Source: CBDDFV01 sp965227335
Lineage (GTDB): Bacteria; Planctomycetota; Phycisphaerae; Phycisphaerales; SM1A02
Assembly: GCA_965227335.1 (NCBI GenBank)
Contig: CBDDFV010000001.1
Location: 1,488,001 to 1,552,000, forward strand
Direction of reading: 5' to 3'
DNA length: 64,000 nucleotides
Program-made: the position numbers and the translations under genes
The notes under the pieces: model-generated
Database searches by the model: none
What the model saw: only the letters and a program-made list of their open reading frames with translations
Told to the model about the DNA's origin: nothing
Shown here: positions 51,743-61,233 of the stretch, one piece after another
How the letters are laid out: each line of letters opens with the position of its first letter
Position numbering within the stretch: the stretch's first letter is position 1

Positions 51743-52849
51743 ATGAGACGACGTGGTTTCACCATCATCGAGCTGCTCGTGGTCGTTTCGATCATCGCGC
51801 TGCTCATCGGAATTCTGCTGCCCGCGGTCGGCAAGGCCCGTGACTCCGCGAAGCGGACGCAGTCGGAATCGAATCTCCGCCAGCTCGGCGTCGCCCACGC
51901 GACCTACGCGTCCGAGTGGCAGGATCGTCAGTTCACCCTCGTCCGCGACGACCTCGCGGCGTACGGCTCGAACGTCGGCGACTACAACGCCGGCGCCAAC
52001 ACCGAGCACCCGCCCGTGCTCCTCGGCTGGGCCGAAGGCGGCCTCTGGGGCTTCTGGATGGACGGCGCGTTCCCCGCCAACTACCACCTGGTCGAGCCCA
52101 TCAACTTCACGCAGCCGCTCGTCCGCATGGGCGCCTTCCGCATCCCGAATGCGCGGCAGTTCAACCAGTACGTCTCGGGTCGCTTCTACGACTCCGTCTG
52201 GTACGCCCCGAAGGACGAAGCGGTCGTGGCGCTCGTTGACGAAGTCCAGCAGAGCCCGGGTGAGTACGTTCCCAGTTCGACCTCCGGCGGCTTCTGGTGG
52301 ACGAGCTACTGCACGTCGCCCGCGTCGATGTTCTCTCCGGACGTCTTCGCGAACCCGAACCGCAACCCCAACGGCGAAGACTGGCAGAACCCGTTCGACC
52401 TCGTCGGTTCGTTCAAGTCGCCGGGCTATTCGCAGGCGGTGTTCCCGGACCTGAAGACGCACATGCTCGAGCATCACTGGCTTCAGAACAACCGCGGCGC
52501 GTACTGCAACCCGTGCTTCAACAACAACGGCGACTACGACGGCTGCGAACCGTACTACTTCAATCACGGCTACGAGTCGACGCCGGTCACGCTGTTCTAC
52601 GACGGTCACGTCCGCATGCTCGGCGTGCGGGAAGCGATGAGCGCCGACGAGCGGAACTGGAACCAGACCGGCGCCTCGAGCGGCGCGCAGTACGGCCTCT
52701 GGTCGCGCGACACCCCGTTCGGCGGCGACCCGCCCGGCGGCGCCGGCACCGGCGGCTACCTCATCGACTGCGCGTACGACTGGTCGAACACCAGCTTCCA
52801 CATCCTGACCACGGACGGCATCCGCGGTCGCGATACGATCAACGAGTAG
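51743..52849 (+). CDS. Type II pseudopilin-like protein, tandem copy 4
   Basis: 368 residues from the ATG at 51743 with GAGGAG just upstream. Leader MRRRG then FTIIELLVVVSIIALLIGIL. The divergent window here reads DEVQQSPGEYVPSSTSGGFW, the most different of the four; it also carries GSNVGDYNAG in place of GTDVGDYNAG and FWMDGAFPANYH. Each copy has its own leader and terminator, so the set may be regulated singly or serve as a switchable repertoire. Confidence 0.88.
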   Translation: MRRRGFTIIELLVVVSIIALLIGILLPAVGKARDSAKRTQSESNLRQLGVAHATYASEWQDRQFTLVRDDLAAYGSNVGDYNAGANTEHPPVLLGWAEGGLWGFWMDGAFPANYHLVEPINFTQPLVRMGAFRIPNARQFNQYVSGRFYDSVWYAPKDEAVVALVDEVQQSPGEYVPSSTSGGFWWTSYCTSPASMFSPDVFANPNRNPNGEDWQNPFDLVGSFKSPGYSQAVFPDLKTHMLEHHWLQNNRGAYCNPCFNNNGDYDGCEPYYFNHGYESTPVTLFYDGHVRMLGVREAMSADERNWNQTGASSGAQYGLWSRDTPFGGDPPGGAGTGGYLIDCAYDWSNTSFHILTTDGIRGRDTINE

Positions 52850-52898
52850 ACGATCCGCCGCGCGGCCGCAGGGTCGGGCGGGCCTGAAATCGAGTCAC

Positions 52899-52932
52899 AC
52901 GGGCGCTGGTCACGGACCGGCGCCCGTTTTTT
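52899..52932 (+). terminator. Terminator of pseudopilin copy 4
   Basis: ACGGGCGCTGGTC pairs with GACCGGCGCCCGT (13 bp, one G-U, 3-base loop), followed by TTTTTT. Confidence 0.85.
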
Positions 52933-53021
52933 CGTGGGCCGGGCCAGATCGGTCGCCGTCGGTCGTCGGCGCGGGGGCGGTGCGATCGTACAATGCGGGT
53001 TTCCAGCCCTGGAGGGACCCG

Positions 53022-54440
53022 ATGACCGCTGACGCCGCCGCGACTTCCACACCCAACGACGCCGCCGCCCTCGCGGTGTACGACAACGTGCTCGACCTCG
53101 TGGGGCGGACGCCGATGCTCCGGATCTCGCATCTCGACACGGGGCCGTGCGAACTCTACGTCAAGCTCGAGGCGATGAACCCCGGCAACTCCATCAAGGA
53201 CCGCATCGCGGTGTCGATGGTTCGCGCGGCGGAGGCGTCGGGTCAGCTCAAGCCGGGCGGTCACATCATCGAGGCCACCGCCGGCAACACCGGCATCGCC
53301 CTGGCCCTGGTGGGGGGGCAGCGGGGGTACAGCGTCACGGTGGTGGTGCCGGACAAGATGAGTGCGGAGAAGATCTCGCATCTGCGGGCGATGGGGGCGG
53401 AGGTGCGTCTCACGCGGTCGGATGTGGAGAAGGGGCATCCGGAGTACTACCAGGAGGTCGCCGCGCGTCTGGCGGCGGAGACGCCGAACAGCTTCTACAT
53501 CAATCAGTTCGCGAACGAGGCCAACCCGCAGATCCACTACGAGACCACGGGTCCCGAGATCTACACGCAGATGGGCGGGAATCTCGACGCCTTCGTGGCG
53601 GGCGTCGGCTCGGGCGGCACGGTGACGGGCGTCGGTCGGTACCTGAAGGAGCAGAAGTCTGACATCGAGATCGTGCTCGCGGATCCGGAGGGTTCGATCC
53701 TCGCGCCGCTGGTCAACGAGAACAAGCATGTCAAGCCGGGCAGCTGGCTGGTGGAGGGGATCGGCGAGGACTTCGTGCCGGACATCCTGGACCTGAGCGT
53801 GGTTGACCGCGCGTACGCGATCTCGGACGGCGATGCGTTCCTGACCGCGCGTGATCTGCTGGCGAAGGAGGGGATCCTCGCGGGGTCGTCCTCGGGCACG
53901 CTCGTGACCGCCGCCCTCCGCTATTGTCGCGAACAGACCGAGCCGAAGCGGGTGGTCACCTTCATCTGCGACCACGGGGCGAAGTATCTTTCGAAGATGT
54001 TCAACGACTTCTGGATGATGGACCAGGCGTTCATCGAGCGGGAGCGGTTCGGGGATCTGCGTGATCTGATTGCGAGGCGGCACCTCGACCGGGAGGACTA
54101 CACGCTGAAGCCGTCGACGCCGCTCACCCAGGCGATCAAGCAGATGATGATGTACCAGATCAGTCAGATGGTCGTCATCGAAGGCGAGGCGGTGGTCGGG
54201 ATTCTGGACGAGTCGGACATCCTGCTGGCGATGACGTCGCATCCGGGCGAGTCGGGCGGGCGGCCGGTCAGCGACTTCATGACCCGCCGGCTCGAGACGA
54301 TCGCGCCGACCGCATCCGTGAACGACCTGCTGCCGATCTTCCGCGCCGACCGCGTCGCCATCGTGTGCGACGAGAACGGCTTCTACGGTCTGATCACCAA
54401 GATCGATCTCATCAACTACCTTCGCGGCCAGCTGGCCTGA
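53022..54440 (+). CDS. cbs: Cystathionine beta-synthase with C-terminal CBS domain pair
   Basis: 472 residues from the ATG at 53022 (GGAGGG upstream). PLP fold type II: the PLP Lys59 lies in NPGNSIKDRIA; EATAGNTGIALALVGG binds substrate; GVGSGGTVTGVGRYL binds the phosphate. A C-terminal CBS pair (LTQAIKQMMMYQISQMVVIE and RRLETIAPTASVNDLLPIF) makes it a regulated enzyme like eukaryotic and some bacterial CBS, not a plain CysK/CysM. It makes cystathionine from serine and homocysteine. Adjacent to the next transsulfuration gene. Confidence 0.9.
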   Translation: MTADAAATSTPNDAAALAVYDNVLDLVGRTPMLRISHLDTGPCELYVKLEAMNPGNSIKDRIAVSMVRAAEASGQLKPGGHIIEATAGNTGIALALVGGQRGYSVTVVVPDKMSAEKISHLRAMGAEVRLTRSDVEKGHPEYYQEVAARLAAETPNSFYINQFANEANPQIHYETTGPEIYTQMGGNLDAFVAGVGSGGTVTGVGRYLKEQKSDIEIVLADPEGSILAPLVNENKHVKPGSWLVEGIGEDFVPDILDLSVVDRAYAISDGDAFLTARDLLAKEGILAGSSSGTLVTAALRYCREQTEPKRVVTFICDHGAKYLSKMFNDFWMMDQAFIERERFGDLRDLIARRHLDREDYTLKPSTPLTQAIKQMMMYQISQMVVIEGEAVVGILDESDILLAMTSHPGESGGRPVSDFMTRRLETIAPTASVNDLLPIFRADRVAIVCDENGFYGLITKIDLINYLRGQLA

Positions 54441-54504
54441 ACGATTCCCGGGCCCTCGGCCTGATCCCCACGCCGGCGCCGCCGGTTCGAAGGCACCCCC
54501 TCCC

Positions 54505-55713
54505 ATGAGCGTTTCCGATTCCTCCCACGCCATCGGCACCAAGGTGGTCCACGCCGGGCAGGCGCCCGAGCCGGTGACCGGGGCCGTCATGCCGCCCGTG
54601 TTCCTTTCGTCCACCTACGCCCAGCGGTCGCCCGGCGAGCACGCGGGGTTTGAGTACTCGCGCAGCCACAACCCGACGCGGTACGCGGCGGAGCGAAGCG
54701 TCGCCCGGCTCGAAGGCTCCGAACTCACCGAGGACGAGGACGTCAGCTACGGCGGCTTCGCCTTTTCGTCCGGACTCGCCGCGATCGGCACGTGCCTTGA
54801 ACTCATGGACAGCGGCGATCATCTCGTCGCCATGGACGATCTCTACGGCGGCACGTACCGACTGTTCACCGACGTCCGGGAACGCTCGCAGGGCCTGTCG
54901 GTCAGCTACGTCGACCTCTCCGACCCGAACCGTCTCGTCGATGCGATCACCGACCGGACGCGGATGATCTGGATCGAGACGCCCACCAACCCCACGCTCA
55001 AGCTGGCGGATCTCGACGCGATCGCGTCGATCGCGAAGGAGCGCGGCATCCTCACCGTCTGCGACAACACGTTCGCCACCCCGGTGATTCAGCGGGCGAT
55101 CGAACACGGCTTCGACATCGTGATGCACTCCGCGACGAAGTACCTCGGCGGTCACAGCGACGTCGTGGGCGGCTTCCTCGCCACCGGACGCGCGGACCTC
55201 GCCGAACGCCTGCGGTATCTCCAGAACGCGATCGGATCGGTGCTCGGACCGTTTGATTCCTACCTCGTGCTGCGGGGCATCAAGACGCTCGACGTGCGGA
55301 TGCGTCGGCACAACGCAACCGCGACCGCGCTCGCCCGCTGGCTCGTCGATCATCCGAAGGTCGAACGCGTGGTGTATCCCGGGCTCGCGGACTTCGCCCA
55401 GGCGGCGGTGGCGAAGCGGCAGATGACGATCGACGGCGCGGTCGCCGGCGGCGGCATGATCACCATGTTCCTGAAGGGCGCGCTCGACGAGTCGCGGCGC
55501 TTCCTCGAGAACCTGCAGGTGTTCACGCTGGCCGAATCGCTCGGGGGCGTCGAGTCGCTGGTCGATCACCCTGCGATCATGACCCACGCCTCGGTGCCGC
55601 CGGAGGCGCGGGCGAAACTCGGGATCAGCGACACGCTGGTGCGGCTGTCGGTCGGGATCGAACATCTCGACGACCTCCGACGCGACCTCGAACACGCGCT
55701 CGATCACGCCTGA
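54505..55713 (+). CDS. Cystathionine gamma-lyase / gamma-synthase family enzyme
   Basis: 402 residues, 64 bases after the CBS stop. Cys/Met-metabolism PLP fold: SRSHNPTRYAAERSVARLEG, FSSGLAAIGTCLELM, ETPTNPTLKLADL and the PLP Lys212 in MHSATKYLGGHSD. With the preceding CBS, the usual product is a cystathionine gamma-lyase completing reverse transsulfuration (homocysteine to cysteine); a gamma-synthase role cannot be excluded. Likely one operon. Confidence 0.88.
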   Translation: MSVSDSSHAIGTKVVHAGQAPEPVTGAVMPPVFLSSTYAQRSPGEHAGFEYSRSHNPTRYAAERSVARLEGSELTEDEDVSYGGFAFSSGLAAIGTCLELMDSGDHLVAMDDLYGGTYRLFTDVRERSQGLSVSYVDLSDPNRLVDAITDRTRMIWIETPTNPTLKLADLDAIASIAKERGILTVCDNTFATPVIQRAIEHGFDIVMHSATKYLGGHSDVVGGFLATGRADLAERLRYLQNAIGSVLGPFDSYLVLRGIKTLDVRMRRHNATATALARWLVDHPKVERVVYPGLADFAQAAVAKRQMTIDGAVAGGGMITMFLKGALDESRRFLENLQVFTLAESLGGVESLVDHPAIMTHASVPPEARAKLGISDTLVRLSVGIEHLDDLRRDLEHALDHA

Positions 55714-55753
55714 TCCGCCCGCCCGCGAACCGGCTCTGGAGTATCCTCGCGAC

Positions 55754-57145
55754 ATGAACGAGCTGACGCTTCATGTCGAGAACTGCTTTTCGGAACGCGT
55801 GGGCGACGAAGGCGTCGATCGCGCGGCGTTCGACGCCGCCCAGACGCGGCGGGACGAACTGACCGCCGAACTCGCCGCCACCCGCGGGACGGGCTGGGAG
55901 CGATGGCGGGAGCTGCCGTTTGATCCCATGCGGGCGGCGCACGTCGAGGCGGTGCGGACCCTCGCCGATCGACATCGCCCGACGACCGACACGATGCTCG
56001 TACTCGGCATCGGCGGGAGCGCGCTGGGGAACATCGCGCTGCAGGCGGCGCTGAATCCGTCCACGTGGAACCTCAGGCCGAACGCCGAGCGGGACGGGCC
56101 GCGTCTGTTCGTGCTCGATAATGTCGACCCCGTGGCGGCGGCGGACGTGCTCGACGAGGTGCGTCGGACCGATCCGCGGTTCGAGCGCACGCTGGTGAAC
56201 GTGATCAGCAAGTCCGGTGAGACGGCGGAGACCGCCGCGCAGTTCATGATCGTGCGGCGGATGCTGCAGGATGCGCTCGGCGACGCGCACGCGGAGCGCA
56301 TCGTCGCGGTGACGGATCCTGAGAAGGGGACGATGCGATCGATCTGCGACGCGTCGGGGTACGCGACGCTGCCCGTCCCGGAGGGGGTCGGGGGGCGGTT
56401 CAGCGTGCTCTCGCCGGTCGGTCTGTTCAGCGCGGCGATGTGCGGGATCGACATTGAGGCGTTGCTCGACGGGGCCGCGGCGATGGATGCGCGGTGTGCG
56501 CAGACGGGGCCCGACAACCCGGCTGCGACGCTGGCCTGGTTGCTCGTGACGTTCGCCGGCCGGGGCAAGTCGAACCACGTGCTCATGCCGTACGCGAACA
56601 ACCTGTATCTGCTGGCGGACTGGTACCGTCAGTTATGGGCGGAGTCGCTCGGCAAGCGGGTGGATCGCGACGGGAACGAGGTGTTCGCGGGGGCGACGCC
56701 GATCAAGGCGTTGGGGGCGACGGACCAGCACAGTCAGATCCAGCTGTACCGGGAGGGGCCGCGCGACAAGGTCGTGGGGTTCGTGGAGGTGACGCGTCCC
56801 GCACGCGACGTGGCGATTCCGGCGGGGCTGGGCGTGGAGAATCTGGCGTACCTCGAGGGGGCGACGCTGGGTGAGCTGCTTGCCGCGGAGCAGCGGGCGA
56901 CGGCGTACGCCCTGGTGGAGTCGGCCCGTCCGAACTTCACGCTGCGGTTCCCGGACGTGGGTGCGTTTACGGTGGGTCAGTTCATTCAGTTGTGGCAGGT
57001 CGCGACGGCGTACGCGGGTCGGCTGCTGAATATTGATGCGTACGACCAGCCGGCGGTGGAGACGGGAAAGCGTGCGACGTTCGGGCTGATGGGTCGGGCG
57101 GGGTACGAGGACTGGAAGGCGAAGGTGGACGCCCGTCTCGGGTAA
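55754..57145 (+). CDS. pgi: Glucose-6-phosphate isomerase
   Basis: 463 residues. Family signatures: LGIGGSALGNIALQAAL, NVISKSGETAETAAQFMIV, and DQHSQIQLYREGP near the active-site Glu/His. Interconverts glucose-6-phosphate and fructose-6-phosphate in glycolysis. It starts 40 bases after the transsulfuration gene on the same strand, so it may share its transcript. Length fits the shorter bacterial isomerases. Confidence 0.93.
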   Translation: MNELTLHVENCFSERVGDEGVDRAAFDAAQTRRDELTAELAATRGTGWERWRELPFDPMRAAHVEAVRTLADRHRPTTDTMLVLGIGGSALGNIALQAALNPSTWNLRPNAERDGPRLFVLDNVDPVAAADVLDEVRRTDPRFERTLVNVISKSGETAETAAQFMIVRRMLQDALGDAHAERIVAVTDPEKGTMRSICDASGYATLPVPEGVGGRFSVLSPVGLFSAAMCGIDIEALLDGAAAMDARCAQTGPDNPAATLAWLLVTFAGRGKSNHVLMPYANNLYLLADWYRQLWAESLGKRVDRDGNEVFAGATPIKALGATDQHSQIQLYREGPRDKVVGFVEVTRPARDVAIPAGLGVENLAYLEGATLGELLAAEQRATAYALVESARPNFTLRFPDVGAFTVGQFIQLWQVATAYAGRLLNIDAYDQPAVETGKRATFGLMGRAGYEDWKAKVDARLG

Positions 57146-57211
57146 TCCCCCAAGCCGCGGCCTCCGGCCGCGGACCCGCCTCGGGTCCGCCGACGAGGTG
57201 CGTCGACCACG

Positions 57212-57241
57212 AAAAAACGCGGCGGTCCGAAGACCGCCGCG
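57212..57241 (-). terminator. Terminator of flagellin 1
   Basis: CGCGGCGGTC pairs with GACCGCCGCG (10 bp, CGAA loop as read on plus). On the minus strand it is followed by TTTTTT. Confidence 0.85.
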
Positions 57242-57283
57242 TGGCGTGATTATCTCAGGGTTCGGCCTCGTCGGGCCTCGGGG

Positions 57284-58759
57284 TTATCCGAGGAGCGAGA
57301 GGACGGCCTGGGGCTGGGCGTTGGCCAGCGAGAGCGACTGGGTCGCGGCCTGGGACAGGATCTGCTGACGAGTCAGCGATGCGGTCTCCGCGGCGAAGTC
57401 AGCGTCGCGGATCGAGCTCTCGGCCGCGGCGGTGTTCTCGAGGGCGATGCCGAGGCTGTTGATGGTCGCGCCGACGACGTTGGACTGGAAGGCGCCGAGT
57501 CGACCTCGCAGCGACGAGACCTGCTTGATCGCGTTGTCGACGATCGTCTGGGCCTTGCTCAGGTCGCCGTTGACGACGTTCGCGGTGCCGCCGGACTTGA
57601 GTCCGGAGAGGAACCCGTCTGCGTTGTCGCCGAGGTTGCCGGTGGTGACGGTCTCGATACCGAGGGAGACCTTGCCGGCGAGGTTGACCTTCGGCGACAG
57701 GTTGAAGTCGGCGCCGCCGCCGGTGACCGTGAAGCTGGTCGACCCGTTGGTGACGTTGAGTCCCGCCGTGCCGGCGATGTTGACCGACACGTCGAAGCCG
57801 TCTCGGGCCACCGTGGCTTCCAGGCCGTCCGTAGTGGCCTGAACGCCGTTGATGAGGACCGTTGCGTCGCGGCCCTCGTCTTTCAGCTCTGCGACCCCTG
57901 TCCCGCCCGTATCGGCGGCGAAGATGAGGTCGTTCGTGGCGCCCTCCAGCTCCTTCACCGAGACGAAGGCGTTGCTGCCGAAGTCGGTGGAGCGGATCTC
58001 GACGCGGCCGGCGGTGGTTCCGTTCTGGATGGCCGACACGCCGATGGCGTCCTTGAAGGTGTTGATCGCCGTGATGATCGACGCCTGCGAGGTGCCGGAC
58101 GCGAACGTGAACTGCTGCGTGCCTTCCTTGCCGCTGACCTCGAACGTGATCGAGCCGTTGCCGCCGTTGGTCAGGTTGCCGCCCGTGGTCGACAGATAGA
58201 CTTCCGCGGTCTGGGCGGAGGTCAGCACGTCGATGGTCACGTTCAGGAACGAGCCCGCGGTGTCCGACAGCTTGGCGGAGTTGACCGTCACGTCGCTGAC
58301 GAGCGTCTCGTTCACACCGGAGGTGGTGTAATCGAAGTTGCCGTTCAGCAGCTTCGTGCCCTGGAAGGACGTCGAGTTCGAGATGCGGTCGATCGTCTGA
58401 AGGATCGAGTCGATCTGAAGCTGGTTCGCTTCCTTTTCCTCCTGCGAGACGCCCGCGTCGTTGGCGGATTCGCCGACGAGCGACTGGAGCTCGAGGAGGA
58501 GGTTGTTGACTTCGGTGAGACCGCCTTCCGCGACGTTGAGCACCTGGTCCGCTCGCTGGGCGTTCCCGATCGCGGCCGTGATCGACCGCTGCTCGGAGCG
58601 AAGGTTCTCACTCGCGATGAGCGCCGCCGGACCATCCTTACCGCGGTTGATCCGGAGACCCGTGCTCAGTCGCTCGAGGCTGGTGTTCAGGCCGCGGTTC
58701 TGCTGGCCCAGCACTCGCTGGGCGATCAGAGACGGCACGTTGGTGTTGATACGACTCAT
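57284..58759 (-). CDS. fliC: Flagellin 1
   Basis: 491 residues from the ATG at 58759 (GGAGG upstream). The N-terminal D0/D1 begins SRINTNVPSLIAQRVLGQQN, and the C-terminal D1/D0 ends RQQILSQAATQSLSLANAQP followed by QAVLSLLG. The centre contains a Flagellin_IN-like segment (SIITAINTFKDAIGVSAIQN). It forms the bulk of the filament. A short hairpin with GGA in its loop covers the ribosome site, a probable CsrA target. Confidence 0.93.
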   Translation of the reverse strand: MSRINTNVPSLIAQRVLGQQNRGLNTSLERLSTGLRINRGKDGPAALIASENLRSEQRSITAAIGNAQRADQVLNVAEGGLTEVNNLLLELQSLVGESANDAGVSQEEKEANQLQIDSILQTIDRISNSTSFQGTKLLNGNFDYTTSGVNETLVSDVTVNSAKLSDTAGSFLNVTIDVLTSAQTAEVYLSTTGGNLTNGGNGSITFEVSGKEGTQQFTFASGTSQASIITAINTFKDAIGVSAIQNGTTAGRVEIRSTDFGSNAFVSVKELEGATNDLIFAADTGGTGVAELKDEGRDATVLINGVQATTDGLEATVARDGFDVSVNIAGTAGLNVTNGSTSFTVTGGGADFNLSPKVNLAGKVSLGIETVTTGNLGDNADGFLSGLKSGGTANVVNGDLSKAQTIVDNAIKQVSSLRGRLGAFQSNVVGATINSLGIALENTAAAESSIRDADFAAETASLTRQQILSQAATQSLSLANAQPQAVLSLLG

Positions 58760-58760
58760 G

Positions 58761-58777
58761 GTGTCCTCCGTGAACAC
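58761..58777 (-). promoter_or_regulatory. Candidate CsrA-binding hairpin over the flagellin 1 RBS
   Basis: On the minus strand GTGTT and GACAC pair (one T-G) around the loop CACGGAG, placing the GGA of the Shine-Dalgarno in the loop. This is the geometry CsrA prefers when blocking translation. Confidence 0.5.
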
Positions 58778-59113
58778 GCTTGACCGTCAGGGCGGTCGTC
58801 GCAATCCATTACGAGAGTGCGGCCGGGGCCGCAGTGCTCCGCGCGGAGCCGTTCCTCGCCATCGCCTCGTCCTCAAGCGCCCTCCCCTCCACGGTGGAGC
58901 ACGGGGGCGGCCGACGCCGAGGCTGCGCCGGCATCTGTCGTGCTCTCCGAGTATCGAGCCGGCGCGGGGGCGACTTGAGTCAACATCTGTTGCGGTCCGG
59001 CCGCATGGACGGGTCGTGCGGCGGGCGCGGGACGGGCCGGGAGCCGGCCCCGGACCCCGCGCGGCGTCCGTCGCGTCCGGCCGCGGGCTCTTATCGGAAT
59101 CGGTGGAACAAAA
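58778..59113. other. Intergenic stretch with no supported gene
   Basis: About 336 bases between the two flagellin genes. It holds a possible partial sigma-28 -10 (CCGATAA on minus near 59090) without a matching -35, and no gene. Confidence 0.45.
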
Positions 59114-59136
59114 CGCACCCGGCGGGACCGGGTGCG
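59114..59136 (-). terminator. Terminator of flagellin 2
   Basis: CGCACCCGG pairs with CCGGGTGCG (9 bp, 5-base loop), with TTTTGTT following on the minus strand. Confidence 0.75.
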
Positions 59137-59196
59137 GGGGGAGGATCTCAGATTGTCAGGCCCGAAGAAATTTCCGGGCGGGTCCGCCGGTCCGGG

Positions 59197-60684
59197 TCAG
59201 CCGAGGAGCTGCAGGACGTTCTGGGCCGTGGTGTTGGCGGTCGCGAGGACCGAGGTGCCGGCCTGGGAGAGGATCTGGGCCCGCGTCAGCGCGGCTGTCT
59301 CCGCCGCGAAGTCCGCGTCCCGGATCTTCGACTCGCTGGCGGTGATGTTCTCGATCCCGATCTGCAGAGAAGTGACGTTGGTCTGCAGCGTATTGCGTTC
59401 GAAGGCGCCGAGGCGTCCGCGGAGCCCGGCGATCTCCGTGATCGCGGAATCCAGGACCGCCGCCGCGTTCTGGGCGCCGCCGCCGTCGAGCGCGTTGGCG
59501 CCCCCGGACTTGATGGAGTCAAGGAAGTGCGTGACCCCGTTGATGGTCGTCCGGCCGACGCGGCTCGCCGCGACGGACTGCATGCCGAAACCGACCTGCT
59601 GCGAGGCCGAGATCGACGGTCCGAGCTGGAACGTGGCCCCGCCGCCGGTGACTTCAAAGCTGGTCGGCGAATTCGTCGTCTGGGCGAAGGTCTCGCTCAG
59701 CGACATCTGAAGCGCGAGCGTCGGCGTGTCAACGCTGAGGTCGAGGCCGTCGCCCGTCGCCAGCGACCCGTTCACGATCGCGGTCACGTCGCGACCCTCG
59801 TCGCGGGTCACGGTCGCTCCGCCCTGACTGTCCTGGAGCGAGAAGAACGAGCCGCCCGCCCCGATCTTCTTCACCGACACGAACTCGGAGTCGCCGTACC
59901 CCGTCGAGAAGAAGTTCAGACCGCTGGACTGGTCGCCCGCGCTCGCGAGGGCGGCGGAGACGCCGGTCGACTCCTTCAACTGGTTCACCGCCGCCGCCAC
60001 CGCGCTCAGGGCGGTTCCGGAGACGAACGCCAAGGTCTGGACGCCGAGGTTGCCGGCGATCTCGACCGTGACCGAGCTGAGCAGCGTGCCGTTCGCGGCC
60101 GGCGTCGCGGAATACGAGCCGGACAGGAAGAGCTGGCCCGTCTGGGCGGAGGCGATCACCTCCACCTCAATCGACGCCGAACTCGCATTGCCGAACTGCA
60201 CGTTGTAGATGTTCACGCCGTTGATGTCGGACGCGTTCACGCCCGAGGTGAGGTAGTCGAGCGAGCCGTTGAGCAGCTGCAGGCCCGCGAAACTCGCCGT
60301 GTTCGAGATTCGCGTGATCGAACTGATGGCGCTGTCGATCTGGAGCTGGTTCGCCTCGATCTCCTCCTGGCTGAGCGCGCCGGTGTTGGCGGCTTCCACC
60401 ACCAGTCCCCGGATCGAGTTCAGCAGGTCGGAGACCTCGTTGAGGTAGCCTTCCGTCGTGGCGATCACCGAACTGGCGCGTTCGGAGTTGGAGACCGCCT
60501 GACTCAGCGCCTTGATTTCGCTCCGCAGCCGCTCCGACACGATGAGTCCGGCCGGGTCGTCCGCCCCGCGGCTGATCCGCAGGCCGGTGGACAGTCGGCG
60601 GAGACGCATCTGCAGGTCGCTGTCGGTGCGGGCGAGGTTGTTCCGCGCGATCATCGACGCGATGTTGGTGTTGATCCTAGCCAC
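59197..60684 (-). CDS. fliC: Flagellin 2
   Basis: 495 residues from a GTG at 60684 with AAGGAGG upstream. The N-terminus ARINTNIASMIARNNLARTD and C-terminus TRAQILSQAGTSVLATANTT followed by AQNVLQLLG match flagellin. The central region carries its own variable domain (IKALSQAVSNSERASSVIAT belongs to D1). It differs enough from flagellin 1 for separate filament regions or layers. Located between csrA and flagellin 1. Confidence 0.93.
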   Translation of the reverse strand: MARINTNIASMIARNNLARTDSDLQMRLRRLSTGLRISRGADDPAGLIVSERLRSEIKALSQAVSNSERASSVIATTEGYLNEVSDLLNSIRGLVVEAANTGALSQEEIEANQLQIDSAISSITRISNTASFAGLQLLNGSLDYLTSGVNASDINGVNIYNVQFGNASSASIEVEVIASAQTGQLFLSGSYSATPAANGTLLSSVTVEIAGNLGVQTLAFVSGTALSAVAAAVNQLKESTGVSAALASAGDQSSGLNFFSTGYGDSEFVSVKKIGAGGSFFSLQDSQGGATVTRDEGRDVTAIVNGSLATGDGLDLSVDTPTLALQMSLSETFAQTTNSPTSFEVTGGGATFQLGPSISASQQVGFGMQSVAASRVGRTTINGVTHFLDSIKSGGANALDGGGAQNAAAVLDSAITEIAGLRGRLGAFERNTLQTNVTSLQIGIENITASESKIRDADFAAETAALTRAQILSQAGTSVLATANTTAQNVLQLLG

Positions 60685-60795
60685 GACGATCCTCCTTGAC
60701 TGGGGCTAGTACGAGCGAACGGCCGGCGATCCTTCGTGAGGCGGTTCGCGTTGACCGCCGGAGCGGTCGGGGAGAAGACTGGAGCGCCGCCATGG

Positions 60796-61113
60796 TCAGG
60801 CGCTCTCGCGGTGCTCCGCCTGGTCGCGTCCGGGCGTCGGACGCTGGGACAGACGGGCGGCGCGATCCGGACGGGCTCCGGACGACGCCGGGTTGAGGTT
60901 GGGGCGCAGCCGACCGAGCTCGTCGCTCGGGAACATGGCGGCCGTGCGGTTCTCGCGTTTGATCGACTCGTACACCTCCTTGCGGTGCACGGCGATTTCA
61001 GTCGGTGCTTTGATGCCGAGACGCACCTTGTCGCCTCGAATGTCAACGACGGTCAGTTCGATGTCGTCGCCGATCATGATTGTCTCGTCGCGGTGTCGTG
61101 AGAGCACCAGCAT
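60796..61113 (-). CDS. csrA: CsrA carbon-storage/flagellin translation regulator, extended C-terminus
   Basis: 105 residues from the ATG at 61113 (AAGGAG upstream). The core MLVLSRHRDETIMIGDDIEL ... VRLGIKAPTEIAVHRKEVYE matches CsrA, an mRNA-binding dimer. The family is usually ~60-75 residues; here ~40 extra Arg/Pro/Ser-rich residues follow (NPASSGARPDRAARLSQRPT). CsrA blocks flagellin translation unless FliW binds it. Located directly downstream of fliW and upstream of flagellin genes. Confidence 0.92.
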   Translation of the reverse strand: MLVLSRHRDETIMIGDDIELTVVDIRGDKVRLGIKAPTEIAVHRKEVYESIKRENRTAAMFPSDELGRLRPNLNPASSGARPDRAARLSQRPTPGRDQAEHRESA

Positions 61114-61233
61114 CGGTCGGCTCCTTCCAGGAGGGGACCGCGAACATCGTCGCGCGTCCCGAAGCGGGGCGTCCCTGCCCCGTGAGCATCCGCAGTCCGC
61201 GCGGCCGCGCCGCGCGAACCCGTCGACGCCGGT

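Noticed and set aside
59085..59100. Possible sigma-28 promoter before flagellin 1
   Set aside because: Only a partial -10 (CCGATAA) is present; no TAAA-type -35 lies at the right distance and the spot would overlap the preceding terminator.
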